DNA of 64,000 bases from Paraburkholderia susongensis (GTDB lineage Bacteria > Pseudomonadota > Gammaproteobacteria > Burkholderiales > Burkholderiaceae): the NCBI RefSeq assembly GCF_900177725.1, contig NZ_FXAT01000015.1:111459-175458 (forward strand), in the 5' to 3' direction. Of this stretch, positions 7,905-15,937 are shown piece after piece. The notes below the pieces were generated by a model. The model searched no databases and was not told the DNA's origin. It was given only the letters and a program-made list of their open reading frames with translations. A program made the position numbers and the translations under genes. Each line of letters starts with the position of its first letter. The stretch's first letter is position 1.

Positions 7905-9710
7905 CTAATTTTCGTGAACGACGCTTGGCGTGATGAAAACCGCCAGCTCACTGAGCTGGTCACGATGGGTCCGATTGCGGAAAAGCGCGCCCAACACGGG
8001 TATTTTGCCGAGGAAGGGCACCCGCTCCACGTCGTCCCGGTCGTCGGTCGCGTAAATTCCGCCTATCGACACCGTACCACCATCCTCGACCTCGACGCGC
8101 GTTCGCACGTGCTTGGTGTTGATCGCGGGCCCGGCGTCGGTCTGCTCGCCGACGCTGTCCTTCGCGACATCGAGATCCAGCACCACACGGCCGTCCGGCA
8201 TGATCTGCGGTTCGACCTCGAGTTTGAGCGTAGCCCGGCGAAACTGCACACCCGACACGCCCTGCCCGACCTTGGCCTGATAAGGCAATTCGGTGCCCTG
8301 TTCGACGATCGCCTTCATCCGGTCCGCGGTGACGACCCGCGGGCTCGAGACGATTTTCCCATGCCCTTCGGCCTCGAGCGCGCTCAACTCGATATTCAGA
8401 AGCCGCGTCGCATGGGCCGCGAACAGCGTCAGGCCGGCGGTGGCTGCATCGAAACCCGAGAGGGGACGGGCCGACAGATCGTAGACGGTGCCATCTTTAC
8501 CGCCGTTGAGCCCTCTTGCCGTGCCGTCCGCGCTTGAGCCCGCGTTCGTGCTCGCAAGCGAGAGCCGCACGCCGAGATTGCGCGAAAAGCCATGATCGCC
8601 TTCGACGATGCGCGCCTCGATCAACACCTGGCGGGTCGGCCTGTCGACCGCGGCGATCAGCGCCGCGATCTGCTCGAGCCGCCCCGCGAGATCGGTCACG
8701 AACAGCAGATTGGTGCGCGGATCGGCGGTCACGGCGCCGCGTTTGGACAGCACGCGCTGGGTGCCGGAGCCGGTCAGCAGGCGCCGCACGTCCTCGGCGT
8801 GCGCGTAGTGCAGCTCGAACGTGCGGCTCGCGAGCGGTTCGAGGTCGGCGGCCCGCGCGTGCGCTTCGAAGCGCTGCCGCTCGCGCGCGGCCAGCTCCGA
8901 GGCCGGTGCGACCCAGATCACGTTGCCGTGGCGCTCCATCGCCAGATTGTTGACGTCGAGCAGTGTGTCGAACGCAGTGCGCCACGGCACCTTGTCGAGC
9001 CGCAGCGAAACGGCGCCGCGCACTTTCTCGCTCGCGACGATGTTCAGTCCGGTGAACTCGCCGAACGCTTTGAGCACGGCGCCGAGCTCGGCCCGCTGGA
9101 AATTCAGCGAGATAGGTTTGTTGCCGGCCGGCAAGCCGGTATCGGTCGCGCCTTTCGATGTGCCGCTCAGGCGCAGCGGCGGCGGAAGCGGCACGGGCGG
9201 GCCTTCCAGGGTGGTCGTGCCGGCGGTGTCGTCACGCGCGGGGGCCGCGGCTTGTTTCGGCACAGGTGCGGCACGCCCGGCGATGTCTGCGCCGTCGTCC
9301 GGGGAAGCGTTGGGCGCGCTGGGCGCATTGACCGAGGACGCGACCATCAGGTTTGCGTCCGGGTCGTACTCCGCTTCCTGCGCCGGGTTTGGTGCCGCGT
9401 TTTGCGCCGAGTCCTCGCGAAACGGGTTCGACGCTTCGCCGATCCCGCCGCGCGGCAACGGTGCCGCCTCGTCAGCGGCATCGGCGGCATAGACGGACGT
9501 GCCCGGGTCTTCGAACGGCGTGTAGGCCGGCAACGGCGGCAACAGCGGCGGCGGCGTTGAAGCCTGCGCAATGCCCGCGCCGAGCGTCGTGCTGATGCAG
9601 AGACTCAGGCAAAGGCGCACACAAAGCCTCGAGCGAAGCCCCACACCGTGGCTCAAGCCACGCCCGACACGCGACACCGCCACACGCCATCGCTTCATCC
9701 AGTTCATCAT
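7905..9710 (-). CDS. pilQ: Type IV pilus / competence secretin PilQ
   Basis: The outer membrane secretin through which type IV pili, or DNA in competence systems, pass. At 601 residues it is short for PilQ. After a signal peptide (cleavage about residue 51, GIAQAS) comes a long Pro/Ala/Asp-rich linker to about residue 170. An STN-like domain follows (KPISLNFQRAELGAVLKAFGEFTGLNIV), then the secretin N1-type domain (RTFELHYAHAEDVRRLL) and the beta-barrel gate region ending in the family signature VPFLGKIPVLGALFRN...ELAVFITPSVV. No AMIN (peptidoglycan-binding) domain is evident. ATG 9710 overlaps the upstream stop as ATGA; a second ATG follows at once. Sequence and position upstream of aroK both support the call. 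Confidence 0.92.
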   Translation of the reverse strand: MMNWMKRWRVAVSRVGRGLSHGVGLRSRLCVRLCLSLCISTTLGAGIAQASTPPPLLPPLPAYTPFEDPGTSVYAADAADEAAPLPRGGIGEASNPFREDSAQNAAPNPAQEAEYDPDANLMVASSVNAPSAPNASPDDGADIAGRAAPVPKQAAAPARDDTAGTTTLEGPPVPLPPPLRLSGTSKGATDTGLPAGNKPISLNFQRAELGAVLKAFGEFTGLNIVASEKVRGAVSLRLDKVPWRTAFDTLLDVNNLAMERHGNVIWVAPASELAARERQRFEAHARAADLEPLASRTFELHYAHAEDVRRLLTGSGTQRVLSKRGAVTADPRTNLLFVTDLAGRLEQIAALIAAVDRPTRQVLIEARIVEGDHGFSRNLGVRLSLASTNAGSSADGTARGLNGGKDGTVYDLSARPLSGFDAATAGLTLFAAHATRLLNIELSALEAEGHGKIVSSPRVVTADRMKAIVEQGTELPYQAKVGQGVSGVQFRRATLKLEVEPQIMPDGRVVLDLDVAKDSVGEQTDAGPAINTKHVRTRVEVEDGGTVSIGGIYATDDRDDVERVPFLGKIPVLGALFRNRTHRDQLSELAVFITPSVVHEN

Positions 9711-10666
9711 GAAGCCTCCGTCAGCGTCAGCATGCGCGTCGTGCCGCCGTTCGCGAGCGTGATGCCCTGCGCGTCGAGCCGCGTAACACGTTCGACGCCA
9801 AGCTGCTGCCCAGCGGTAACCGTGGCGACGCCGTCAGGCGTATCGAGCAACGCGAGGCCGCGCATGCGATCACGCAGCAAGCCGACCAGGCGCAGTTGCA
9901 CCGCATCGGCCAGCTCGCCGCTTGCGTGCATCGGTGGCTGCGCAAATGGATCGAAGAACACGATGTTTTCGTCGTCTTCGTCCGACTCGTCAGCATCAAG
10001 ACTTGCGCCGAGGCCGGCGTCAGTGCTCACTGCATCGCGCGCGTGAGCGGCGTCAGCAAGAGCCGCCGGCCGCAGCGCATCGAACACACGCAGCGTCGCA
10101 CTCACCGCGAGCGCCGCGCTGTCCTGCTTGACGCTCACATCGACTGGAACGATCAGCACCGGCAGTTGCGCGAGCCCGTGGAAGAACGCCATCAGATGAA
10201 CGAAGTCCGTGCTTGCAGTGAGCAGCAAAGGGCGCATGCGTTCAGCACCATCGCCGCTCGCAGCACCGGGTTCAACCGCGAGCAATGCGACGCCGTTCTG
10301 CGCGGCCAGCTCGGAGACGATGCGCACGTCGTCGGCGGAACCCCATGAGACGGGAGCCGACGGTACGGCCGGCAGCGCGGCGGCTGCGCGACGTAACGAA
10401 GGCAATTGCACAAGCGCGTGCTTCGCATCCGCGAGACGCTGCGTGCTGGCCACGAGCGCCTCGCGACTCGCCGCGAGGCCGCCGGCATCAGCGGAGATCC
10501 AGCCATACGCACCGAGGCCGAACACGAGCATGGCGATCAGCGCCGCGACGAGCCGGCGGCGGCGCAGACTCCACGCGTCGAGCGGCATACGCACGCGCTT
10601 CATCAACCGCGAAAAATCAAGGGAGGCGTTTGCCGCGCCGCCCGGCTCGAAAAAGGTCGTGCTCAT
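9707..10666 (-). CDS. PilO-PilP fusion: type IV pilus inner membrane and periplasmic alignment protein
   Basis: A 319-residue protein that occupies the pilO and pilP positions. Residues 39-57 are one membrane segment after a short cytoplasmic tail (typical of PilO). Residues 60-200 are the periplasmic PilO-like part: a coiled-coil stretch (LVASTQRLADAKHALVQLPSLRR) and an alpha/beta fold (TDFVHLMAFFHGLAQLPVLIVPVDVSV). An acidic linker (about 223-233) leads to residues 236-319, which resemble the C-terminal beta domain of the pilot-binding lipoprotein PilP: a DPF motif, LRLVGLLRDRMRGLALLDTPDGVATVTAGQQLG and GITLANGG. No separate PilP lipoprotein with a lipobox lies between this gene and pilQ. 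It overlaps pilN and pilQ by four bases each. PilO is secure from position and topology; the PilP assignment is by motif resemblance. Confidence 0.75.
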   Translation of the reverse strand: MSTTFFEPGGAANASLDFSRLMKRVRMPLDAWSLRRRRLVAALIAMLVFGLGAYGWISADAGGLAASREALVASTQRLADAKHALVQLPSLRRAAAALPAVPSAPVSWGSADDVRIVSELAAQNGVALLAVEPGAASGDGAERMRPLLLTASTDFVHLMAFFHGLAQLPVLIVPVDVSVKQDSAALAVSATLRVFDALRPAALADAAHARDAVSTDAGLGASLDADESDEDDENIVFFDPFAQPPMHASGELADAVQLRLVGLLRDRMRGLALLDTPDGVATVTAGQQLGVERVTRLDAQGITLANGGTTRMLTLTEAS

Positions 10667-11403
10667 TTTGCACCTTCCGGTTGTGCGGACTTCACGCCAT
10701 ACGCCGCCGAGGCGCCGGCAAGAAGGGGGTTTTTGGGCGGCGGCTCATCCCAGCGCAGGCGCGCGTCGAACTCGACTGGAGCGTTCGCCGTCTTGTCCGC
10801 CGCGCCGCCGCGTGCCGCCGGCCGATGCAGGTCGCGCATCTCCGCGCCCCGCACGCCGTGGACCGCACCAACGCGTTTGAGCCATTCGGCCGAAGCGATA
10901 TGGCTGCGCGAAGTTGCACGCAACTCCGTCTCGTACTCGCGCTGGCGCAATTGCCGCAGCACGACGCCGTCGCCGGGTTCGAAGCTCAGCGCCTCGAGCA
11001 GATCGAGCACATGCGTGAGCGGCGCGGACAGGCTCGTCGCGCGCGCGGCGTTTTTGCGCAGATCGTCTTGCGCTCGCAGCAGCTTCGTGTGCTCCGCGAG
11101 CGGCGCGCCGAGCTGCGTGAGCGCCTGTTCGGCCGACACGCGCCGCGCGTCGAGCCGCATCTTGTCGAATGCCTGCCAGCCCGCGAGCACAAGCACGCCG
11201 GCTGCGCCGACGCACGCCGCCACGAGCCAGTCCCGCTGACAGCGCCGCCGCGCGAGCCGCGCATTGCGTTGCCGGTAAGGCAGCAGATTGAAGCCGCCGA
11301 GCCACGGCCTTGCAAAGCGCGTCTCACGCAGCGCGGCCGGTGGCATAGGCGAGCCCGCCGTCCGCCAGAACGGCCAGGACGAAAGCGAAAGGCCGCGCAT
11401 CAT
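10663..11403 (-). CDS. pilN: Type IV pilus assembly protein PilN
   Basis: The inner membrane partner of PilM and PilO in the alignment complex of type IV pili. The protein (246 residues) shows the defining PilN motif GGFNLLPYRQ (residues 36-45, the cytoplasmic peptide that PilM grips). A membrane segment follows at about residues 59-77 (WLVAACVGAAGVLVLAGWQ), then a periplasmic coiled coil (DARRVSAEQALTQLGAPLAEHTKLL) and a domain with LDLLEALSFEPGDGVVLRQL. The N-terminal 30 residues before the motif are longer than usual. Start ATG 11403 overlaps the pilM stop (ATGATG over TGA); an upstream open extension inside pilM is not used. Confidence 0.9.
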   Translation of the reverse strand: MMRGLSLSSWPFWRTAGSPMPPAALRETRFARPWLGGFNLLPYRQRNARLARRRCQRDWLVAACVGAAGVLVLAGWQAFDKMRLDARRVSAEQALTQLGAPLAEHTKLLRAQDDLRKNAARATSLSAPLTHVLDLLEALSFEPGDGVVLRQLRQREYETELRATSRSHIASAEWLKRVGAVHGVRGAEMRDLHRPAARGGAADKTANAPVEFDARLRWDEPPPKNPLLAGASAAYGVKSAQPEGAK

Positions 11404-12395
11404 TCGATCACCCCGCGCAACGCGAGCCCGAACGCAACCGCGCCGGCCGGCTCGTGCAGCAATGCGTCGTCGAGCGGACGCACGCGGTTGCCGAGCAGCG
11501 CGCATTCGAACGGCAACACCGAACAGCCAAGCACGTCACCGACATCGGCCAGCGAAAAGCCAACGCCGTCGAGCAGATCGATCTCCCCGCCAACCAGTGC
11601 GCAATCGAGCACCGGACCATGGGCGAGGTCGCGCAACGCGTCGGCGAGATCGGCATGCTCGGGCGCCGGATAGTGCATCTGGCCGTCGATCACACCATCG
11701 ACGACGCGCCACCCGTACACGCCGTCCGTGCCGATCCACAGCGCCGCATACGGCTCGTTCGGGTCGAGCTCCTGATCCGCCGCGTAGCGCATCGCACGCA
11801 GCGCGGCATGAGGTTCGCCGTCGATCGCGGTCAACGAAATGCCCGCCGCCGCCGCACATTCGATTCGCGCTTCGAGATGCTGGCGCGCGGTCGCCGCAAT
11901 CGTCACCGAACGCACCGGCGACGGCGTTTCGTCGACGAACCAGTCGACCGCGAGCGCGTGCCGCTCGATACCGGCAATGCGCTCGGCCTCGCCCATCACC
12001 GCGGGCGCGAGTCCGGCGAGCGCGGGGCCGCCGTCTTCTTCCGCGCAATGACTCTGCGCGGCAAGCTGTGCGAGCGGCACGGTGGTCGTCAGCGTGGCCG
12101 ACGCGGGCACCGCCATCGCACATTGCAGCGCATGCGTCGCGCACAGGCGCGGCAGACCGGCAAAGACATCGCGCAATGCGCGCGCGACGGCCTGCCGGTC
12201 GACGACCTCGGTGCCCGCCATCGCGCCGGCCGCAAGCGGCACCGTCTGCACGTATTCGAGATGCAGCGCGCCAAACGCGCGCGAACGCTGACTCAGCACG
12301 ACCAGACGCACGCTTTGCGACCCAATGTCGATCCCGGCGGCGAACCGCTGCCGGCCCGATTGCATAGCCTCGAGCCACGAATTTTTATATGCCAT
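11400..12395 (-). CDS. pilM: Type IV pilus assembly ATPase-like protein PilM
   Basis: A cytoplasmic actin-like protein (331 residues) that binds nucleotide and the N-terminus of PilN, linking the pilus alignment complex to the cytoplasm. The phosphate-1 loop GIDIGSQSVRLVVL (21-34) and the later actin-like segment (LDCALVGGEIDLLDGVGFSLADVGDVLGCSVLPFE) are clear. ATG 12395 follows a strong ribosome site (GAGGGAGGG), which decides it over an upstream ATG at 12428. It is the first gene of pilM-pilN-pilO/P-pilQ-aroK-aroB-dgt and is divergent from mrcA, as in many proteobacteria. Confidence 0.93.
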   Translation of the reverse strand: MAYKNSWLEAMQSGRQRFAAGIDIGSQSVRLVVLSQRSRAFGALHLEYVQTVPLAAGAMAGTEVVDRQAVARALRDVFAGLPRLCATHALQCAMAVPASATLTTTVPLAQLAAQSHCAEEDGGPALAGLAPAVMGEAERIAGIERHALAVDWFVDETPSPVRSVTIAATARQHLEARIECAAAAGISLTAIDGEPHAALRAMRYAADQELDPNEPYAALWIGTDGVYGWRVVDGVIDGQMHYPAPEHADLADALRDLAHGPVLDCALVGGEIDLLDGVGFSLADVGDVLGCSVLPFECALLGNRVRPLDDALLHEPAGAVAFGLALRGVIE

Positions 12396-12618
12396 TACAC
12401 CCTCCCTCTGACTCACGCGACGAACCATTCGAACGCGAGTAACGGGGAATCATTGTGGCGAGACGCGGCGCCGCGCGACATTCAGCCAAATGGCTAACGT
12501 TGAGGGGAAGGCGCCCCGCGCGGCATCAAACGGACTACAGTGAAGTCATTCCCGCGCACAGGGCACAGCCCTTTCGCGCACCACGTAAGCAGGCCGAAAG
12601 CCGGGAAGGCGAGGCAGC

Positions 12619-12624
12619 TATAAT
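12619..12624 (+). promoter_or_regulatory. Candidate -10 element for mrcA
   Basis: A perfect TATAAT lies 27 bases before the mrcA start. The hexamer 17 bases upstream is a poor -35 match, so only the -10 is supported. The 255-base pilM-mrcA gap must also hold the pilM promoter, which was not identified. Confidence 0.4.
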
Positions 12625-12650
12625 CGCGGGATTGTTTTTCCGGTATCCCT

Positions 12651-15050
12651 ATGCAATCCACGTCTCCTACGTCTACCCCGCCCGCGCCGAAAAAGCGCAA
12701 ACGCCCGTTGTGGCTGAAGCTCCTCCTCGGCCTTGCCGGGCTGATCGTGGCGGGCGTCGCGTGCGTGGCGCTGGTGCTCGGCTATGCGCTCGTGGTCGCC
12801 ACGCCGAACCTCCCTTCACTGGATGCGTTGACCGACTACCGGCCGAAAGTGCCGCTGCGCATCTACACGGCCGACCATGTGCTGATCGGCGAATTCGGCG
12901 AGGAGCGGCGCGACATCGTGCACATCCAGGACGTGCCCGACAGTCTGAAGAAGGCGATCCTCGCGATCGAGGACGCGCGCTTTTACGACCACGGCGGCGT
13001 CGACCTCACCGGCATCGCTCGCGCGGGCTTCGTCGCGCTGACCAACGGCCATGCAACGCAAGGCGCGAGCACGATCACGATGCAGGTTGCGCGCAACTTC
13101 TTCCTCTCGAGCGAGAAGACCTACACGCGCAAGATTTACGAGATGCTGCTCGCGTACAAGATCGAGTCGAAGCTGACCAAGGATCAGATTCTCGAGGTCT
13201 ACATGAATCAGATCTATCTCGGTCAACGCGCGTATGGTTTCGCGAGCGCGGCGCGCGTGTACTTCGGCAAGGACCTCAAGGAGCTGACGCTCGCCGAATC
13301 GGCGATGCTGGCCGGCCTGCCGAAGGCGCCGTCCGCATATAACCCGGTGGTCAATCCGAAGCGCGCGAAGGTGCGGCAGGAGTACATCCTGCAACGCATG
13401 TACGAGCTGCACTACATCACCCAGGAGCAGTACGACGAGGCGCGCCAGCAGCCGCTCGTCGTCAAGGGCATGGGCAAGGAGTACAGCGTGCACGCGGAGT
13501 ACGTCGCGGAAATGGTGCGGCAGATGATGTACGCGCAGTACCACGAAGAGGCGTACACGCGCGGACTCAACGTCGTGACCACGATCGACTCGGCCGATCA
13601 GGACGTCGCCTATCGCGCGCTGCGCAAAGGTCTGATGGACTACGAACGGCGGCACGGCTATCGCGGGCCGGAAGCGTTCATCGATCTGCCGGCCGATGCG
13701 GAAGAGCGCGAGCAGGCGATCGACGACGCGCTCGCCGAACATCCGGACAACGGCGAGATCATCGCGGCCGTCGTCACGGCGGCCAGCCCGAAGCAGGTGC
13801 AGGCGACGTTCATCGACGGCAATGTCGCGACGATTCAGGGCGACGGCCTGCGCTACGCGCAGTTCGCGCTCGGCACGCGGGCACAGCCGAATCAGCGCAT
13901 CCGGCCCGGTGCGATCGTGCGGCTCGTGAAGAACGACGACGGCGACTGGTCGATCACGCAACTGCCGCAGGTGGAAGGCGCGTTCATTTCCGTGGTGCCG
14001 CAGGACGGCGCGATTCGCGCGCTCGTCGGCGGCTTCGACTTCAACAAGAACAAGTTCAACCACGTGACTCAGGCGTGGCGTCAGCCGGGTTCGAGTTTCA
14101 AGCCGTTCATCTATTCGGCGTCGCTCGAAAAGGGGCTGGGGCCGGCCACGATCATCAACGACGCGCCGCTCTTTTTCAGCGCGGCCGAAACCGGCGGCCA
14201 GGCATGGGAGCCGAAGAACTACGGCGGCGGCTTCGACGGTCCGATGACGATGCGCACCGCGCTGCAGAAGTCGAAGAACCTGGTGTCGATCCGCATCCTG
14301 AACCATATCGGCACGAAGTACGCGCAGCAGTACATCACCCGCTTCGGCTTCGACGCGGACCGTCACCCCGCCTATCTGCCGATGGCGCTCGGCGCGGGTC
14401 TCGTCACGCCGTTGCAGATGGCGGGCGCGTTCTCGGTGTTCGCGAACGGCGGCTACCGGATCAACCCGTATCTGATCGCCGAAGTCACCGATCAGCGCGG
14501 CGTCGTCGTCGCGCAGGCGCAGCCGCTCGTGGCCGGACGAAGCGCGCCGTTCGCGATCGAGCCGCGCAACGCGTACGTGATGAACAGCCTGCTGCAAAGC
14601 GTCGCGCAACGCGGTACGGGTGCGAAGAGCAACGCGCTCAAGCGCACCGATATCGGCGGCAAGACCGGCACGACCAACGATTCCCGCGACGCATGGTTCG
14701 CCGGTTATCAGCACACGCTTACGGCCATCGCGTGGATCGGCTACGACAACCCGCGCAGTCTCGGCGACAAGGAAACGGGCGGCGGACTCGCGTTGCCGGT
14801 ATGGATCGAGTACATGGGCCGCGCGCTCAAGGGCGTACCCGAATACAAGATGCCGCGCCCCGACGACGTGACCGAAATCGGCTCGGAGCTTTATTTCGAT
14901 AACTTCACGCCGGGGCACGGTTTCATCGCGACAGTCGGCGTGAGTCAGGCGACGCTCGACGCCGGGGCGAGCGGCGCTTCCGCAGCCGCGCCGGAGCAGG
15001 TCGGGGAACAGGAGAAACAGGACATCATGAATCTGTTCCGCGGGCACTGA
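12651..15050 (+). CDS. mrcA: Penicillin-binding protein 1A (bifunctional transglycosylase/transpeptidase)
   Basis: Polymerises lipid II into glycan strands and cross-links peptides during peptidoglycan synthesis. The 799-residue protein has a basic cytoplasmic tail, one membrane anchor (about 20-48) and a GT51 domain with catalytic Glu107 in AIEDARFYDHGG plus GASTITMQVARNFFL and EVYMNQIYLGQRAYG. An OB-like insert precedes the transpeptidase domain, which has SSFK (nucleophile Ser481), SKN (541-543) and KTGT (671-674). A Ser/Ala-rich tail ends the protein. Divergent from pilM and followed by a strong terminator, it is probably a single-gene transcript. The start lacks a strong ribosome site but matches the family N-terminus. 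Also known as ponA. Confidence 0.96.
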   Translation: MQSTSPTSTPPAPKKRKRPLWLKLLLGLAGLIVAGVACVALVLGYALVVATPNLPSLDALTDYRPKVPLRIYTADHVLIGEFGEERRDIVHIQDVPDSLKKAILAIEDARFYDHGGVDLTGIARAGFVALTNGHATQGASTITMQVARNFFLSSEKTYTRKIYEMLLAYKIESKLTKDQILEVYMNQIYLGQRAYGFASAARVYFGKDLKELTLAESAMLAGLPKAPSAYNPVVNPKRAKVRQEYILQRMYELHYITQEQYDEARQQPLVVKGMGKEYSVHAEYVAEMVRQMMYAQYHEEAYTRGLNVVTTIDSADQDVAYRALRKGLMDYERRHGYRGPEAFIDLPADAEEREQAIDDALAEHPDNGEIIAAVVTAASPKQVQATFIDGNVATIQGDGLRYAQFALGTRAQPNQRIRPGAIVRLVKNDDGDWSITQLPQVEGAFISVVPQDGAIRALVGGFDFNKNKFNHVTQAWRQPGSSFKPFIYSASLEKGLGPATIINDAPLFFSAAETGGQAWEPKNYGGGFDGPMTMRTALQKSKNLVSIRILNHIGTKYAQQYITRFGFDADRHPAYLPMALGAGLVTPLQMAGAFSVFANGGYRINPYLIAEVTDQRGVVVAQAQPLVAGRSAPFAIEPRNAYVMNSLLQSVAQRGTGAKSNALKRTDIGGKTGTTNDSRDAWFAGYQHTLTAIAWIGYDNPRSLGDKETGGGLALPVWIEYMGRALKGVPEYKMPRPDDVTEIGSELYFDNFTPGHGFIATVGVSQATLDAGASGASAAAPEQVGEQEKQDIMNLFRGH

Positions 15051-15071
15051 AGCCGCGTCGATGTCTCGCCA

Positions 15072-15115
15072 GAAAGAAAAAACCGCCGCGTTCGATACGC
15101 GGCGGTTTTGTTTTG
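15072..15115 (+). terminator. Bidirectional rho-independent terminator between mrcA and cyaY
   Basis: A 12-base perfect stem (AAAACCGCCGCG / CGCGGCGGTTTT, 15079-15090 and 15098-15109) with a 7-base loop is followed by TGTTTT on the plus strand and by a T-rich run on the minus strand. It serves the convergent mrcA and cyaY genes. Confidence 0.85.
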
Positions 15116-15221
15116 GGCGCTGCGATTCACGCGGGTCGTGCTGCTATCGCTCCAGAGCGGCAGCACCATCGTGCCTCGCGCGCAGCGACGCAGCCTCACT
15201 GCACAGCCTCACTGCGCGGCC

Positions 15222-15542
15222 TTACTGCGCAGCAATGCGTACCGGCTCCCCGGCCTGCTCGCTCGCGTACTGCGACAGCGCGGCGAAAAACTCCGCGCCG
15301 CTGCGGGTGTCGCGCCATTGCCCGTCGACGAAACGGAAGTGAAAACCGCCCGCCTTCGCCGCGATCCAGATCTCGCTCATCGGCGGCTGGAGGTTGACGA
15401 TAATCTTCGTACGATTCTCGAATTCGAGCGTCAGGACATTGCCGCTGCGCTCGAATTCGATGTCGGCGCTGGTGTCGTCGAGCGCGCTCTCGATGGCGGC
15501 CAGCACGGCTTCCGCACGGGTCAGGTAATCACTATCGGACAT
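15222..15542 (-). CDS. cyaY: CyaY, bacterial frataxin
   Basis: A frataxin homologue (106 residues) that binds iron and modulates iron-sulfur cluster assembly on IscS/IscU. The acidic first helix (YLTRAEAVLAAIESALDDTSADIEFE) supplies the iron-binding face. The beta-sheet signature NVLTLEFENRTKIIVNLQPPMSEIWIAAKAGGFHFRF is the frataxin hallmark. ATG 15542 has GGAG six bases upstream; an earlier in-frame ATG (15554) would include that ribosome site in the coding part, so it is not chosen. Divergent from lptM-lysA, as in other gamma- and betaproteobacteria. Confidence 0.95.
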   Translation of the reverse strand: MSDSDYLTRAEAVLAAIESALDDTSADIEFERSGNVLTLEFENRTKIIVNLQPPMSEIWIAAKAGGFHFRFVDGQWRDTRSGAEFFAALSQYASEQAGEPVRIAAQ

Positions 15543-15577
15543 GCTAAACTCCATCGATTATTCATTCAGGGACAGTC

Positions 15578-15928
15578 ATGCGAGTCGTATCTCGGATGCG
15601 GATGAGCGCGGCAGCGCCCGGCCGCGCGATTGTAACGGCTTTAGCCATTCTCGCAGGTTGCGCGCTCGCCGGTTGCGGCCAGCGCGGCTCGCTCTATCTG
15701 CCTACCGTGCCACCGATGCCTGCTCCGCCGGCTCACCGCACGCAAACGCCACCGCCGGATCAAACGCAACCCGCCAGCGGCAGCGCGGCCGACATGGGCT
15801 CGATTCCGGATACCTCGGGCACGCCGCTCACGCTCTCGCCTGAAGACCAGCTTGCCACACCGCCCGCTTCGGCGGCTTCCGCTCCTTCGGCGCCGCTGCC
15901 TGCTTCTGCTGTCCCTTCCGTTCAATAA
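15578..15928 (+). CDS. lptM: LptM-type (YifL-like) small lipoprotein
   Basis: A 116-residue lipoprotein precursor. The signal sequence ends in the lipobox LAGC, followed by the family signature GQRGSLYLP; the remainder is a Pro/Ser/Ala-rich low-complexity tail typical of Burkholderia members. E. coli LptM is a short outer-membrane lipoprotein that helps LptD mature in the LPS transport complex; transfer of that role rests on the conserved CGQ(K/R)GxLYLP motif and the position between cyaY and lysA. ATG 15578 follows AGGGA. It is 9 bases from lysA and so probably co-transcribed with it. Confidence 0.85.
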   Translation: MRVVSRMRMSAAAPGRAIVTALAILAGCALAGCGQRGSLYLPTVPPMPAPPAHRTQTPPPDQTQPASGSAADMGSIPDTSGTPLTLSPEDQLATPPASAASAPSAPLPASAVPSVQ

Positions 15929-15937
15929 GACTTTCGC

